A stretch of DNA of 64,000 bases from an uncultured Clostridia bacterium (GCA_947626105.1 CANQQY010000001.1:62001-126000), one strand, 5' to 3'; counted from the stretch's first letter, positions 41,394 to 50,701 are shown. Made by a program: numbers and translations. Notes: generated by a model not told the origin, from the letters alone.

Positions 41394-41936
41394 ATGACAT
41401 TGAACGACATGGAACAGCTGTACTTGAAGCGGCAGAGCTGCCGCGCGTTTTCGGACAGGGAAGTCGATGAGGAGCTCATCATAGAGATCTGCCGCATTGC
41501 CCTTCTCGCGCCCTCCGCATGCAACGCACAGCCCTGGCAGCTCATCGCCGTCATGGGCGAAAAACGGGCAGAGTTTGTGAAAGCCGTCCAGCCGATGGGA
41601 ATGAATAAGTTCGCGTCCGACGCAAAGGCGCTCATCGTCGTCGCCGAGGACAAGAGCGGCGGGATCATGAAATTCGGCTCGATTTTCAAGGAAAATACCT
41701 ACATCAAAAACGATCTCGGAATTCTGACCGCCCATCTCGTTCTCGCGGCGGAAGCGGCGGGGCTGGGCACATGTATTTTAGGCGCACGCGATGAAAAGAA
41801 GTTGAGAGAGCTTCTCGGCTTCAAAAAGGAGAGGCATATCCCCCATGTAATCGCCGTCGGCTACCCCAAAGAGGGCTACGAGATCCGTGAAAAAAAGCGC
41901 AAACCGCTCGACGAGACGTTTACGCTTTTGAAGTGA
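41394..41936 (+). CDS. Nitroreductase family protein
   Basis: A 180-residue FMN-dependent oxidoreductase-like protein. RQSCRAFSDREVDEELIIEICRIALLAPSACNAQPWQLI (residues 13-51) is the typical FMN-binding opening, and AAGLGTCILGA (near 121-131) the second flavin segment. It uses NAD(P)H in the family; the electron acceptor is unknown. AAAGGAG precedes the ATG. It is co-transcribed with the Xre gene. Confidence 0.94.
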   Translation: MTLNDMEQLYLKRQSCRAFSDREVDEELIIEICRIALLAPSACNAQPWQLIAVMGEKRAEFVKAVQPMGMNKFASDAKALIVVAEDKSGGIMKFGSIFKENTYIKNDLGILTAHLVLAAEAAGLGTCILGARDEKKLRELLGFKKERHIPHVIAVGYPKEGYEIREKKRKPLDETFTLLK

Positions 41937-41944
41937 GATCTTCA

Positions 41945-42120
41945 AGGGGGAACCAAGACAACCCCCATCACCGCCGCAAGCGGCGGAGCCGCCACCCTAC
42001 CAAGGGGGCGGCCTTCCTTTCTGTCCCTTATAGGACGCGCCCAAAATAAAGTGGAACGTAATTCAGAATCATTGCCCACCCCCTTAGTCCCCCTCCTTGG
42101 GAGGGGGCATATTTGGACGT
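41945..42120. repeat. Repeat DNA between nitroreductase and surface-protein genes
   Basis: CCACCGCCGCAAGCGGCGGAGCCGCC phrase, and an AACGTAATTCAGAATCATTGCCCACCC segment that matches the flank of the 109-bp repeat family (18199, 21487). No gene is seen. Confidence 0.65.
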
Positions 42121-42156
42121 TCGCGGAAAGGGTGACAACGCAAAGGCATAAAAATC

Positions 42157-42184
42157 GCGGGGAAGAAGCAACCTTCTTCCCCGC
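42157..42184 (-). terminator. Terminator of the large surface lipoprotein gene
   Basis: GCGGGGAAGAAG-GTTG-CTTCTTCCCCGC on the minus strand, followed by GATTTTTA. Confidence 0.93.
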
Positions 42185-42196
42185 TGAATTTTTAGC

Positions 42197-44032
42197 TTAG
42201 GAAAATTCCCTCATATCCTTGATTGCGTCGGAAGTGAACCAACCCAAGTGATCGTTCGCATTTCCCGTTCCAGGATAATAGCGATCTGTCATCGCAAATG
42301 CGCCGACGTCTTTTTTCGCCTCGACGCCGTCCAATGTGATCGTCGCGCCGTTCTCGATGATGACGGAGTAAAACGCATCGCCCGTTTCCAATTCCAAATC
42401 ACTATAACCCGATACTTCTCCATTAGACTTAAAATACACTTTTTCCGTTCCGTTTCTCTGGGCTGCAAAGAACCTTACCCCGCCGCCCCCTTCTGTGCTG
42501 CCGATGATCTTCGCGTTTGCGCCGATCGTGCAATGTGCGTCGAGAATGATATGAGACGGAAGATCAGCCTCCGGATCATCATACCAATAGTTGTTGAGGA
42601 TAAAGAAACCGTACGCCATGCCGAGATCCAAACCAAGATCGATCTCTCCATTGAAATTCACTTCGCCGCCGCCGATAACCACAAACGCCATTGCATTGGA
42701 ATAGTTGGATCCTTCGGCCTTATCCGGATCCAAAGACTTCCCGTCAATAACGATTTTAGAGCCTTCTTCCATATTCACGACCCCATTCGGATAGACATCA
42801 AAGGCGCCGTAACTGCAAGCGGAATTGTGATAGAGGATCTCCGTACCTTCGTTGATATTCAAAACCGTTTTTTCTTCACTCTTGGCGTTGTTTCCGACGA
42901 CAAACGGGAAGATCGGACCTTCCGACTCTACCGTCGTAGCGTTCAGGTTCATCTCGGCGCCTTCGCTGATGTAAATGCCGTAGCCGCCTTCTGTCTGATG
43001 TCCGTCGGCATTTTCGCCTTGTTTTACGATGATCTTCGCATCGCTTTCGACGTCGATCTTCCCGCCCGTCACATACATTGCATGGCTGTTGTTTTCGGTG
43101 CTGTTGATGATCTCAAAGTCAATATTTGTGATCTTCAAATCCGCGTTGTTCACCCGCATTGCATAGGTGCCTTCGTCGCGGGCGCTTTGATTGTCCGCTT
43201 CGGCCACGTTGAGGGTGAATTTACCCCGCTCTTCGGAATCGGGCGTCGCGTTCGAATCGGTGATCGTAAGCGACCCGCCGTCAAAACAAAATCCCTTGCT
43301 TTCCTCTTGATTCTTTTCGATGGCGACATTGTTTCCCTTGACGTCCAAGGTGATATCTTTATCCGAAATATTCATGGCGGAAGAATCCGTGATCGTAAGA
43401 TCGCCGCTTAACTCGAGCGTGTCGCCGTCCTCGACCTTTTCGAATACTTCTTCGATATTGGAATCCTTATTCACTTCAAATCCGTGGACACCGCTCTGGA
43501 TATTACCGCAATAGTCGCATTTGCCGTAGTTTTCCTCATTATAGCTGTGATTTTCAGCCACTGCGGGCAGGATCTCCGCAAAGGAGGCGTGACACCCTTC
43601 GCACGTCCAAACGCCGATCCCCGGGATCACGCATTTGGGATCGTAAACGGTATAAACAGTCCCTTTGGTATGTTCATGCCCCGCTTCTGCGGGCGTCACG
43701 CTGTATGTATGGACGGAACCGTCCGTATACGTGACGACGAGGGAATCCGCCTCGGAAGTGTAGCTTTCAACGTCGCCCTTGATCCAGCCGCGCGCCGTCT
43801 TTTGCCAAAATTCGCCGCTCGTGACGACGAGGCAGGCGTCCCCTTCTTCTCCCTGTACATTCTCGGGAGAGCCGCTTTCGATCACGTGCAGATAACCGCT
43901 CTGCGCCTGCGCCTCGGGCGCCGCGGGAGTTGTTTCGAGAGAGTCCGACGCACATGCGGCTCCCGTGAGCGCAACTCCGAAACAGAGCGCGCCCGAAAGG
44001 AGCAAAAGCCCCTTGTGAAGATGTTTTCTCAT
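42197..44032 (-). CDS. Large secreted (lipo)protein with beta-helix-like repeats
   Basis: A 611-residue exported protein. A basic N-terminus and hydrophobic core end in LTGAACASD, so it is cleaved or lipidated near Cys27. Residues about 30-180 have a small domain with Cys pairs (CEGCHASF, CDYCG) of the kind seen in firmicute surface repeats. Residues about 190-600 are runs of beta strands with DLTITDSS, SLTITDSN, GKIDVESDAKIIV and GVVNMEEGSKIVID turns, typical of right-handed beta-helix (pectate-lyase-like) folds. No catalytic residues are evident. It pairs with the adjacent collagen-like surface protein. Two dyads lie upstream. Confidence 0.88.
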   Translation of the reverse strand: MRKHLHKGLLLLSGALCFGVALTGAACASDSLETTPAAPEAQAQSGYLHVIESGSPENVQGEEGDACLVVTSGEFWQKTARGWIKGDVESYTSEADSLVVTYTDGSVHTYSVTPAEAGHEHTKGTVYTVYDPKCVIPGIGVWTCEGCHASFAEILPAVAENHSYNEENYGKCDYCGNIQSGVHGFEVNKDSNIEEVFEKVEDGDTLELSGDLTITDSSAMNISDKDITLDVKGNNVAIEKNQEESKGFCFDGGSLTITDSNATPDSEERGKFTLNVAEADNQSARDEGTYAMRVNNADLKITNIDFEIINSTENNSHAMYVTGGKIDVESDAKIIVKQGENADGHQTEGGYGIYISEGAEMNLNATTVESEGPIFPFVVGNNAKSEEKTVLNINEGTEILYHNSACSYGAFDVYPNGVVNMEEGSKIVIDGKSLDPDKAEGSNYSNAMAFVVIGGGEVNFNGEIDLGLDLGMAYGFFILNNYWYDDPEADLPSHIILDAHCTIGANAKIIGSTEGGGGVRFFAAQRNGTEKVYFKSNGEVSGYSDLELETGDAFYSVIIENGATITLDGVEAKKDVGAFAMTDRYYPGTGNANDHLGWFTSDAIKDMREFS

Positions 44033-44082
44033 AGTTTCTCCTCTTTTCGGTTTTTTTCGGCGGGAAACTTATAATGTTTTTT

Positions 44083-44121
44083 AGTTTGTCATTGCATGAC
44101 AAACTGCCCCCATGGGGGCAG
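44083..44121. promoter_or_regulatory. Two abutting palindromes upstream of the surface lipoprotein
   Basis: AGTTTGTCA-TTGCA-TGACAAACT (44083-44105) is a perfect 9-bp inverted repeat. It runs directly into CTGCCCCCATGGGGGCAG (44104-44121), a perfect 18-bp palindrome. Both lie 50-90 bp ahead of the lipoprotein ATG and could be operators or a terminator/leader structure. Confidence 0.7.
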
Positions 44122-44214
44122 AAATTCGCCGCCGCGAACTTTTTTTATTTTAACGCAGTTCGCTTTGTTTGTCAATTATTTTTTTGAATTTACAAAAATT
44201 TTCCGCTGTATTTT

Positions 44215-45645
44215 TTAGATTTTTCGGCGGATGCGGGGGAAGCCGGGGAAAAACGGAAGAATGTGCGGTTCGGAAGCCGCCTCTTGCTTTTCTCCGTTGA
44301 CTGTGACATATCCCCCGCCGACGCGGTAAGTCCCGACGTTGCTCTCCCCGTCAAACGTAAAACTTGCGCCCGCATCCTCGGTATCGTTCCCGTAGAGATA
44401 GACGGAACAGACGCCCGACGGCGCTCTGACTTCCGTCTTTTTCAGGCTGACGCTCGCGGGGGAAAGATATGCCGCATAGCTCCTGTTCCCGATGACGAGC
44501 CCGCCCATGGGAACCTCGTTGCCCTGGCTCCACGGCTCCGAAAAATATTTATCGCGGTCGGGATACGCCCCCGTGACTTCGAGCGTGCTGTCCTCGATCT
44601 CCGCATTCCCGCACCGCACGACGAGCGCCTGCCGCGAGCCCTTCAAAACGCTTTTCTTGACCGAAAGCGTGCACGGCACGTTGACGAGCACGGCAGTGGA
44701 GTCGCCGTCCGCGGTATCCCCGCTCTCCCGCAAGGCGGAGAGCGCAGAATTTTCGATCCTGACCGTCATATGATCCCCATACGTCGCATTCGTGGAGAGC
44801 GCATAGTAACCGCTCGTTGTGATCTCGGAATCCATGATGGTGACCGAGCTGTTCTCCATGGGGCAGACGAGAGGCCCGTTTCCGTCGTAAAGCACCCCGT
44901 TGAGGGTGAGAGAAGCCTCTTTCCCGACGAGGAAAACCGCCCGCTGTGAGGCGATCGCGTCGTCTGCGTCCGATGCGATCGTTCCCCCCTCGACCGTAAG
45001 GGACGTTCCTTCCGCAACGGAAAAAGAGGAATTGCCTTCGATCGTGAGCGTATGCCCCCCGAGTTTCAGGGCTGCGTCCTTGGAAAGCGCCGTATGCGCG
45101 GAAAGAGTGAGGTCTGTCTGCGCCTCGATCGTGCCGCCCTGCCCGATCTGTGCGCCGATCTCGGCGGCGGAAAAGATCTTATCCGCCCGAACGCCATAGG
45201 AAAGAAGGAGAGAACGTTCCTCCTCCGTCTCAGCCTGATAGCTTTTGGCGGGATCGACCATCAGCATAGGGGTATTTTCGGTGTCCGACGTGCTTTCGTC
45301 CGAATAGACGATCTCAAACCACGTCTTGATGCCCCACTTGTCTCTCTTTTGATTGATTTGTTTGACGCCGACGCCCTGTTCGCCCTGTTCACCCTCTGCG
45401 CCTTTCTCGCCGCGTTCGCCCTGTTCGCCCTTTTGCCCTTTCAGGCTGTCGAGCCATTCCTCTTCGGAGCCGTAAAAGCCCTGATTTACGGCGGCGTCGT
45501 AGGCAGAAAGCCCCCTCTCGCCCCGCTCGGGCTCTTTGAACGCCCCCACGCAAAGCACGATGATCGCCGCGACGAGCAGTGCCGCGCTCAAAACCGTCAA
45601 AACATAGATGACGGTAAGCATATTTTCCTTTCGCTTTTCGTCCAT
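44215..45645 (-). CDS. Membrane-anchored collagen-like protein with beta-helix domain
   Basis: A 476-residue surface protein. A membrane anchor at about residues 9-36 keeps the rest outside. The SAYDAAVNQGFYGSEEEWLDSLKG motif introduces a short Gly-X-Y collagen-like stretch (GQKGEQGERGEKGAEGEQ.., about seven triplets near residues 69-91). A beta-rich region follows with SLTVEGG, SLTLNG, SSVTIMDSEITTSGYYAL and AEIEDSTLEVTG turns that suggest a right-handed beta helix. Gene start is ATG 45645 after GGGAGGGG. The adjacent 611-residue protein has a similar helix region, so the two may act together at the cell surface. Confidence 0.85.
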   Translation of the reverse strand: MDEKRKENMLTVIYVLTVLSAALLVAAIIVLCVGAFKEPERGERGLSAYDAAVNQGFYGSEEEWLDSLKGQKGEQGERGEKGAEGEQGEQGVGVKQINQKRDKWGIKTWFEIVYSDESTSDTENTPMLMVDPAKSYQAETEEERSLLLSYGVRADKIFSAAEIGAQIGQGGTIEAQTDLTLSAHTALSKDAALKLGGHTLTIEGNSSFSVAEGTSLTVEGGTIASDADDAIASQRAVFLVGKEASLTLNGVLYDGNGPLVCPMENSSVTIMDSEITTSGYYALSTNATYGDHMTVRIENSALSALRESGDTADGDSTAVLVNVPCTLSVKKSVLKGSRQALVVRCGNAEIEDSTLEVTGAYPDRDKYFSEPWSQGNEVPMGGLVIGNRSYAAYLSPASVSLKKTEVRAPSGVCSVYLYGNDTEDAGASFTFDGESNVGTYRVGGGYVTVNGEKQEAASEPHILPFFPGFPRIRRKI

Positions 45646-45689
45646 AACCCCTCCCGAAATCAAGGGTATTATGCCGCAATTTTTTCCTT

Positions 45690-45725
45690 TTATGTAAAAA
45701 TCCGCCCCTTTCCGAACAGAAAAGA
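45690..45725 (-). terminator. Terminator of rarA
   Basis: CCGCTCTTTTC-TGTTC-GGAAAGGGGCGG (with G-T pairs) followed by ATTTTTA on the minus strand. Confidence 0.7.
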
Positions 45726-45752
45726 GCGGGAGACATCTTCAAAAACAAAAAA

Positions 45753-47060
45753 TCAACTTTTTCCCTTGCGGGCGCGGATCTTTTTGATCTCGGCTTCATA
45801 ACCGTGATCGGAGGGACGGTAAAAGACGGAATCTTTCAGAGAGTCGGGAAGATATTGCTGTTTCACCCAGCCGCCGAAGTTATGCGGATAGAGATACTTT
45901 GCGCTCTCCGCCTTCATCTCTTTGCTGCCGAAAGAGTTGTCGCGCAGGTATTTCGGGATATCGTCGTCCTTGCTCTCTTTGGCGGCGCGCCTTGCGTCGT
46001 CCATCGCCATGACGACGGAATTGCTCTTCTCCGCCTCGCAGACATAGATGATCGCCTCGGTAAGAGGCAGGAAGCCCTCGGGCGCGCCCATGTTCTGAAA
46101 CGCCGTGAGCGCCGCGGTCGCCATGAGAAGGGCGCGCGGATCGGACATGCCCACGTCCTCCGCCGAATGGGCGATGACCCGCCGTATGACGAGAAGCGGG
46201 TCGCAGCCGCCCTCGATGAGTCGGAAGGCATAGTAGAGCGCGGCGTCCGCGTCGCTTCCGCGGAGCGATTTGCAGAAGGCGGACAGAATATCGTAATATA
46301 AGTCCTCGTTATAGCTAAGCGCCTTGCGCTGGATGGACTGTTCGGCGTCCGAGAGCCGCACGTGTACTTTCCCCTCTTCGTCCGTGGGGGTCGTCAGGAC
46401 GGCGAGTTCGAGGGCGTTATAGGCGCATCTCAAATCTCCCGCCGCCGTGCGGGCGATGTGGTCGAGCGCGTCATCGTCGACCGTAGCCATGTAGCTCCCG
46501 AGCCCCTTGCGCTTGTCGTGCAGGGCATGTTCGAGCGCGCCGCGGATCTCCTCCGCGGTCAGGGGCAGAAATTCAAAGACGCGGCAGCGCGAAACGATCG
46601 CGGGCGTCATGGAAGCGTAGGGATTTTCCGTCGTGGAGCCGATGAAGAGGATCGTCCCCTGTTCGATCGCGGGGAGAAGGGAATCGGACTGCGTTTTGGA
46701 AAAACGGTGACACTCGTCGAGCAGAAGATAGGTTCGCTTTCCGAACATTTTGAGGTTGTTCCGCGCCGTCTCCACCGCCTTTTTGACGTCGGCAACGCCC
46801 GAACTTACCGCATTCAGGCGCACGAACTCCCCGTTCGTCTGCGCCGCGATGACGTTGGCGAGCGTCGTCTTGCCGCACCCCGGGGGGCCCCAGAAAATAC
46901 AGCTCCCAAGTCTGTCGAGCGAGATCGCGCGGCGGAGGAGGGAGCCCTCCGAGACGATGTGGCTCTGACCGACAAAGTCCTTGAAGGTTGCGGCGCGCAT
47001 GCGCTCGGCGAGCGGCTTTGCTTTTTCTTCGTTGTCGTTAAAATCGAAAAGATCCATCAT
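45753..47060 (-). CDS. rarA: Replication-associated recombination protein RarA (MgsA)
   Basis: AAA+ ATPase acting at stalled replication forks, 435 residues. Walker A is GPPGCGKTTLA (near 57-67), Walker B LLLDECHRF, sensor 1 GSTTENPY, and the arginine finger region SRCRVFEF. The C-terminal tetramerisation domain (DILSAFCKSLRGSDADAALYYAFRLIEGGCDP, HNFGGWVKQQYLP) is complete, so it is RarA rather than a clamp-loader subunit. It overlaps ylbK by ATGA. Confidence 0.95.
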   Translation of the reverse strand: MMDLFDFNDNEEKAKPLAERMRAATFKDFVGQSHIVSEGSLLRRAISLDRLGSCIFWGPPGCGKTTLANVIAAQTNGEFVRLNAVSSGVADVKKAVETARNNLKMFGKRTYLLLDECHRFSKTQSDSLLPAIEQGTILFIGSTTENPYASMTPAIVSRCRVFEFLPLTAEEIRGALEHALHDKRKGLGSYMATVDDDALDHIARTAAGDLRCAYNALELAVLTTPTDEEGKVHVRLSDAEQSIQRKALSYNEDLYYDILSAFCKSLRGSDADAALYYAFRLIEGGCDPLLVIRRVIAHSAEDVGMSDPRALLMATAALTAFQNMGAPEGFLPLTEAIIYVCEAEKSNSVVMAMDDARRAAKESKDDDIPKYLRDNSFGSKEMKAESAKYLYPHNFGGWVKQQYLPDSLKDSVFYRPSDHGYEAEIKKIRARKGKS

Positions 47061-47851
47061 TCCCCCGTGAAATTTTTGATTTTTTCCGCTTTTTTCACCC
47101 CCAGCTCGTACCCCTTTTCATAGGCAAAGCCGAGATCTTTTACCTGATATTGATCCATTCCGCCGAGTTTTGGTTCGAGCCACAGATCGACATGTTTCCT
47201 TAGCACGCGGCTGCGCTGCGTCATGCGGGTATCCATGACGTCGATCACGCGGAGAAGGGTATTGAGAAGCCTTCCCGACGGCGCTCTTTCTTGGAGCGGA
47301 TTGCCGAGCACGTCCACCGCGACGACGATTTCCGCCCCCATCTCCTTGATCTCCCGCGTGGGAACGCGTTCGAGGATACAGCCGTCCACGAGCATTTCGT
47401 ACCCGCCGAATTTTGCGGGCGTGAACACGCCGGGAATGGACGAGGAGGCGAGCGCCGCATCGGCAACGTTGCCCTCCTTCAAAAGGACGGTCTTACCCTC
47501 GACGAGATCGGTCGCGATGCAGGCGAAGGGGATCTTGAGTTCCGAAAAATCCTTTTCCCCCATGAGTCCGACGAGAAGTTTCCTCGCCTTTTGCGTGCGC
47601 ATGAGGCCGTTTCTTCGGATGGGCGCAAGGTTCAAAGAGGCGATGTCGCCGAGTTTGAGATCGAGGATCTTTTCCCGCATCGCCGCGGGGGAGACGCCCG
47701 CCGCATAGAGCGCGCCGACGACCGCTCCCATGGAGCACCCGGCGATATAGTCCGCGCGGACGCCGGCTTCGTCGAGTGCCTGTAAAAAGCCGATATGCGC
47801 AACGCCGCGCGCGCCGCCTGCGCCGAGGGCAAGCCCCAATGTTTTCCGCAT
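47057..47851 (-). CDS. ylbK: Patatin-like phospholipase (YlbK/NTE family)
   Basis: A 264-residue serine lipase-like protein. The oxyanion loop is LGAGGARGVAHIGFL (residues 9-23), the nucleophile GCSMGAVVG (Ser40 area), and the catalytic Asp is in MLVDGCILERVP. Substrate unknown. In Bacillus the ylbH-ylbI-ylbJ-ylbK order is conserved; here ylbK is divergent from ylbJ by 30 bp, and ylbH (rsmD) and ylbI (coaD) are 2-3 kb away, so the neighbourhood is preserved but rearranged. Confidence 0.93.
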   Translation of the reverse strand: MRKTLGLALGAGGARGVAHIGFLQALDEAGVRADYIAGCSMGAVVGALYAAGVSPAAMREKILDLKLGDIASLNLAPIRRNGLMRTQKARKLLVGLMGEKDFSELKIPFACIATDLVEGKTVLLKEGNVADAALASSSIPGVFTPAKFGGYEMLVDGCILERVPTREIKEMGAEIVVAVDVLGNPLQERAPSGRLLNTLLRVIDVMDTRMTQRSRVLRKHVDLWLEPKLGGMDQYQVKDLGFAYEKGYELGVKKAEKIKNFTGE

Positions 47852-47881
47852 AAAATCCTCTCTAAGCTCGTATGATTTACC

Positions 47882-48808
47882 ATGCCGTTCAAAAAAAGGG
47901 CGATGTATGCGATCGCCGCGGCGCCCATCCTTGCCGCCATGGTCTTATTTTTGCTCTCCCCCGCGCGGTACGGAGCGTGCGTGCTCGAGGGGATCTCTCT
48001 TTGGGCGAGCTGTGTTTTGCCCGCAACCTTTCCCTTTCTCTTTCTGACGGCGCTGTTGACCCGTGGGACGCTCTACGACCGCGCCGCGGGGAAAGCCGCC
48101 CCCTTCTTTTCGAAGCTCTTCCGCGTCTCGGGAGCGGGCGGGTGCGCCGCGATCCTGTCTGCGCTCTCGGGCTATCCCGTCGGGGCGCGGACGACGCTCG
48201 ATCTCTCCCTAAGCGGTCAGATCTCCTATGAGGAACGCTTCCGCGTCGCCTGCCTCGCCTCGACGACCGGCCCCATGTTTCTGGTCGGCGCGGTGGGAGG
48301 CGGCATGTTTTCCTCCCCCTCTCTTGGGTGGCTGATGCTCGCCTGCCACTATTTCGGCGTATTTTTTGTCTGTTTTTTGCTGCGGTTTACGGGAAGTCCG
48401 CAAAAGAGCGTCGCCGCGCCCGCACAAAAGCGCGGAAACGCCCTCTATGACAGTTTGTACTCTTCCGTGATCTCCATTCTTTGCGTGGGAGGCTCGATCG
48501 CCCTCTTTTACGCCTTCTCGCAGATGGTTCTCGATCTCCTTCCGCCCATACCGCCCTATGCCGAGGGCGCGGTGCGCGGGCTCTTCGAAATGACGGCGGG
48601 CTGCAAAGTGTTTTCCGCCGCCCCTTCCCCCTTCGCCCTTGCGGGCTGCGTCTTTCTGACGACCTTCGGGGGGCTGTGCGTGCTCGTGCAACAGCTCGCC
48701 TTTCTGTCCCAGGCGGGGATACGGACGGGACGGTTTATCGCGGTCAAACTCGTGCAAGCGATCCTTGCGGGCGGGATCTGCTACCTTTTGGGCATGTGGA
48801 TCTTATAG
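47882..48808 (+). CDS. ylbJ: Sporulation integral membrane protein YlbJ
   Basis: A 308-residue polytopic protein of the YlbJ/nucleoside-recognition (Gate) family, required for spore cortex formation in Bacillus and made under sigma-E. About eight membrane helices; the LSGYPVGARTTLDLSLSGQIS segment (near residues 100-118) and CLASTTGPMFLVGAVGGGMF are the Gate-like core. It is the only plus-strand gene between 42 and 64 kb, in keeping with separate (sporulation) control. Possible sigma-E elements could not be defined in the 30-bp gap to ylbK. Confidence 0.92.
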   Translation: MPFKKRAMYAIAAAPILAAMVLFLLSPARYGACVLEGISLWASCVLPATFPFLFLTALLTRGTLYDRAAGKAAPFFSKLFRVSGAGGCAAILSALSGYPVGARTTLDLSLSGQISYEERFRVACLASTTGPMFLVGAVGGGMFSSPSLGWLMLACHYFGVFFVCFLLRFTGSPQKSVAAPAQKRGNALYDSLYSSVISILCVGGSIALFYAFSQMVLDLLPPIPPYAEGAVRGLFEMTAGCKVFSAAPSPFALAGCVFLTTFGGLCVLVQQLAFLSQAGIRTGRFIAVKLVQAILAGGICYLLGMWIL

Positions 48809-48826
48809 TTTCAACGCCCCGCCGCC

Positions 48827-49663
48827 TTACAGATAGGCACCGAGAAGTTTGAACGCCGTGCAATACGCCTTGACCTCGGAGAGCGCCTCACGGATCTTTG
48901 CCGAAGCGATATCTCCCGCAAATTCGATAAAAAACCGATATTGCCCGAAAGAATCCTTTAAGGGGCGGGATTCGATCCGCGTGAGATTGAGCCCGTAGCG
49001 GTAAAAGATCGCGAGAAGCCCGAGGAGCGACCCGGGTTTATGGGCGCACTCCGAGCACAAAAATACCATGGAACTTCGGCGCGCCCTACCTTCGTCTCCC
49101 CGCACGACCCGCAGAAAACGCGTAAAATTCTGCTTGTTGTCCGCGATGTTTTCCGCGGAGAGGACGAGCCCCTCCCGCTTGACATGCGCGCCGACGATAC
49201 CCGCGGAAGTCCTGTCGAGACGGCTGACGCTCTCGGCGGTCGAAGCGGTCGCGATGAGCGCCGCGGACGGAAAATTTTCGTGCAGGTACTGCGCGCACTG
49301 CCCGAGCGCCTGTTCGTGCGAATAAACGGTCTTGATATCCTCCCGCCTGACCCCTTCGAGCGTCGCAAGACGGTGGTCGATGGGAAGCATATACTCTTCC
49401 TCTCCGAAAATGTCGGCGCCTGCGAGAAGGTCGAGGACGGGCAGAACGCCGCCGTTGAGAGAATTCTCGACGGGAAGCACGGCACAGTCCGCCTCTCCCC
49501 CGACAAGGAGAGAGACGGCGTCCGAAAAGCTGTGACAGAGGACGATCTCGCACCCCTTGCACAGCTCCCGCGCGGCAAGCTCCGAATAGCTTCCCGCGGG
49601 ACCGAGGCAGCTCGCCTTCAAGGCGCCGCCCCGTCCTTTCTCCGCTTTGTACGGCTTCTCCAT
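48827..49663 (-). CDS. pheA: Prephenate dehydratase
   Basis: Converts prephenate to phenylpyruvate in phenylalanine synthesis; 278 residues. The N-terminal PDT domain starts with CLGPAGSYSELAAREL, with VLPVENSLNGGV and the NKQNFTRFLRV motif (TRF) that carries the catalytic Thr. A C-terminal ACT domain (CAHKPGSLLGLLAIFYRYGLNLTRIESRPLK) provides phenylalanine feedback through GALL/ESRP-like segments. No chorismate mutase domain is attached. It follows aroF by 9 bp and so is part of rsmD-coaD-aroF-pheA. Confidence 0.95.
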   Translation of the reverse strand: MEKPYKAEKGRGGALKASCLGPAGSYSELAARELCKGCEIVLCHSFSDAVSLLVGGEADCAVLPVENSLNGGVLPVLDLLAGADIFGEEEYMLPIDHRLATLEGVRREDIKTVYSHEQALGQCAQYLHENFPSAALIATASTAESVSRLDRTSAGIVGAHVKREGLVLSAENIADNKQNFTRFLRVVRGDEGRARRSSMVFLCSECAHKPGSLLGLLAIFYRYGLNLTRIESRPLKDSFGQYRFFIEFAGDIASAKIREALSEVKAYCTAFKLLGAYL

Positions 49664-49672
49664 AAGTACTCC

Positions 49673-50701
49673 TTATACTTTTTCCGCGATTTCGAGCACG
49701 AGCCGCTCGGTATCCTCCCAGCCGAGGCAGGGGTCGGTGATGGACTGCCCGAAAACGAGGTCGTGCTTCTGGCAGCCCTCCACAAGGAAACTTTCGATCA
49801 TGAATCCTTTGAGAATGCTCTTGAAATCGGGATCATAGCGGCGGTTTCCGAGCGCTTCTTCGACGATCCTGATCTGCTGGCGGAACTGTTTGCCCGAGTT
49901 GGAGTGGTTGGCGTCGATGATGACGGCGGGATTTTTGAGCCCGCCCTCCGTGTTGCGGTAGCTTTCGACGAGCTGCATGACCGTCTCGTAGTGGTAATTC
50001 GGAATGTCGTTTCCGTAGTTATCCACCCTGCCGCGCAGAACTGCATGCGCATAGGGATTGCCGGTTGTCGCGACCTGCCAATTATGATATTTGAACACCT
50101 GCGCGCTCTGCGCGGCAAAAATCGAATTGATGAGCACGGGAATAGAACCGCCCGTGGGATTCTTCATGCCGACGGGGAGTTCGATCCCGCTCGAAACGAG
50201 CCTGTGCATCTGGTTCTCGCTCGAACGCGCGCCGACGGCGACGTAAGTCAAGAGATCTTCGACATAGGCGTAATTTTCGGGATATAACATCTCGTCCGCG
50301 GCGGAGAGCCCGCTCTCTTCGATGACGTTGATGAGCAGAGACCGAATGGTGCGGATCCCCTTTAAGGTATCCTCCCTGTGTTCGGGATCGGGCTGGGTGA
50401 ACATGCCTTTATAGCCCACCCCGCGCGTGCGGGGCTTGGCGGTGTAGACGCGCGGCACGAGGACGAGCTTGTCCTTGACCTTTTCGTTGAGCTTCCCGAG
50501 CCTTCTCACATATTCGAGCACGGGCGCGCTCTCGTGCGCGGAGCAGGGCCCGATGATGAGAAGGAGTTTGTTGCTTCTCCCCGCGATCACATCCTTTGCG
50601 AGCTCGTCGCGCTCCGCCTTGATCGCCGCAAGGTCCGCCCGCACGGGCTGTTCGGCGCGGATCTCCTCAAAGGTCGGGATCTCAATCTGTCTTTGAAACA
50701 T
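49673..50701 (-). CDS. aroF: 3-deoxy-7-phosphoheptulonate synthase (class I, AroF/G type)
   Basis: First step of the shikimate pathway: condenses phosphoenolpyruvate and erythrose 4-phosphate. 342 residues of the AroFGH (class I-alpha) type with LLLIIGPCSAHE, KPRTRGVGYKGMF, ARSSENQMHR, GMKNPTGGSIPVLINSI and VIIDANHSNSGK. Metal ligands Cys in GPCS and His in ANHSN are present. ATG 50701 follows AGGAGAAATACAG and overlaps the end of coaD by 20 bp. Likely feedback-regulated by an aromatic amino acid, but the type cannot be told. Confidence 0.94.
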   Translation of the reverse strand: MFQRQIEIPTFEEIRAEQPVRADLAAIKAERDELAKDVIAGRSNKLLLIIGPCSAHESAPVLEYVRRLGKLNEKVKDKLVLVPRVYTAKPRTRGVGYKGMFTQPDPEHREDTLKGIRTIRSLLINVIEESGLSAADEMLYPENYAYVEDLLTYVAVGARSSENQMHRLVSSGIELPVGMKNPTGGSIPVLINSIFAAQSAQVFKYHNWQVATTGNPYAHAVLRGRVDNYGNDIPNYHYETVMQLVESYRNTEGGLKNPAVIIDANHSNSGKQFRQQIRIVEEALGNRRYDPDFKSILKGFMIESFLVEGCQKHDLVFGQSITDPCLGWEDTERLVLEIAEKV

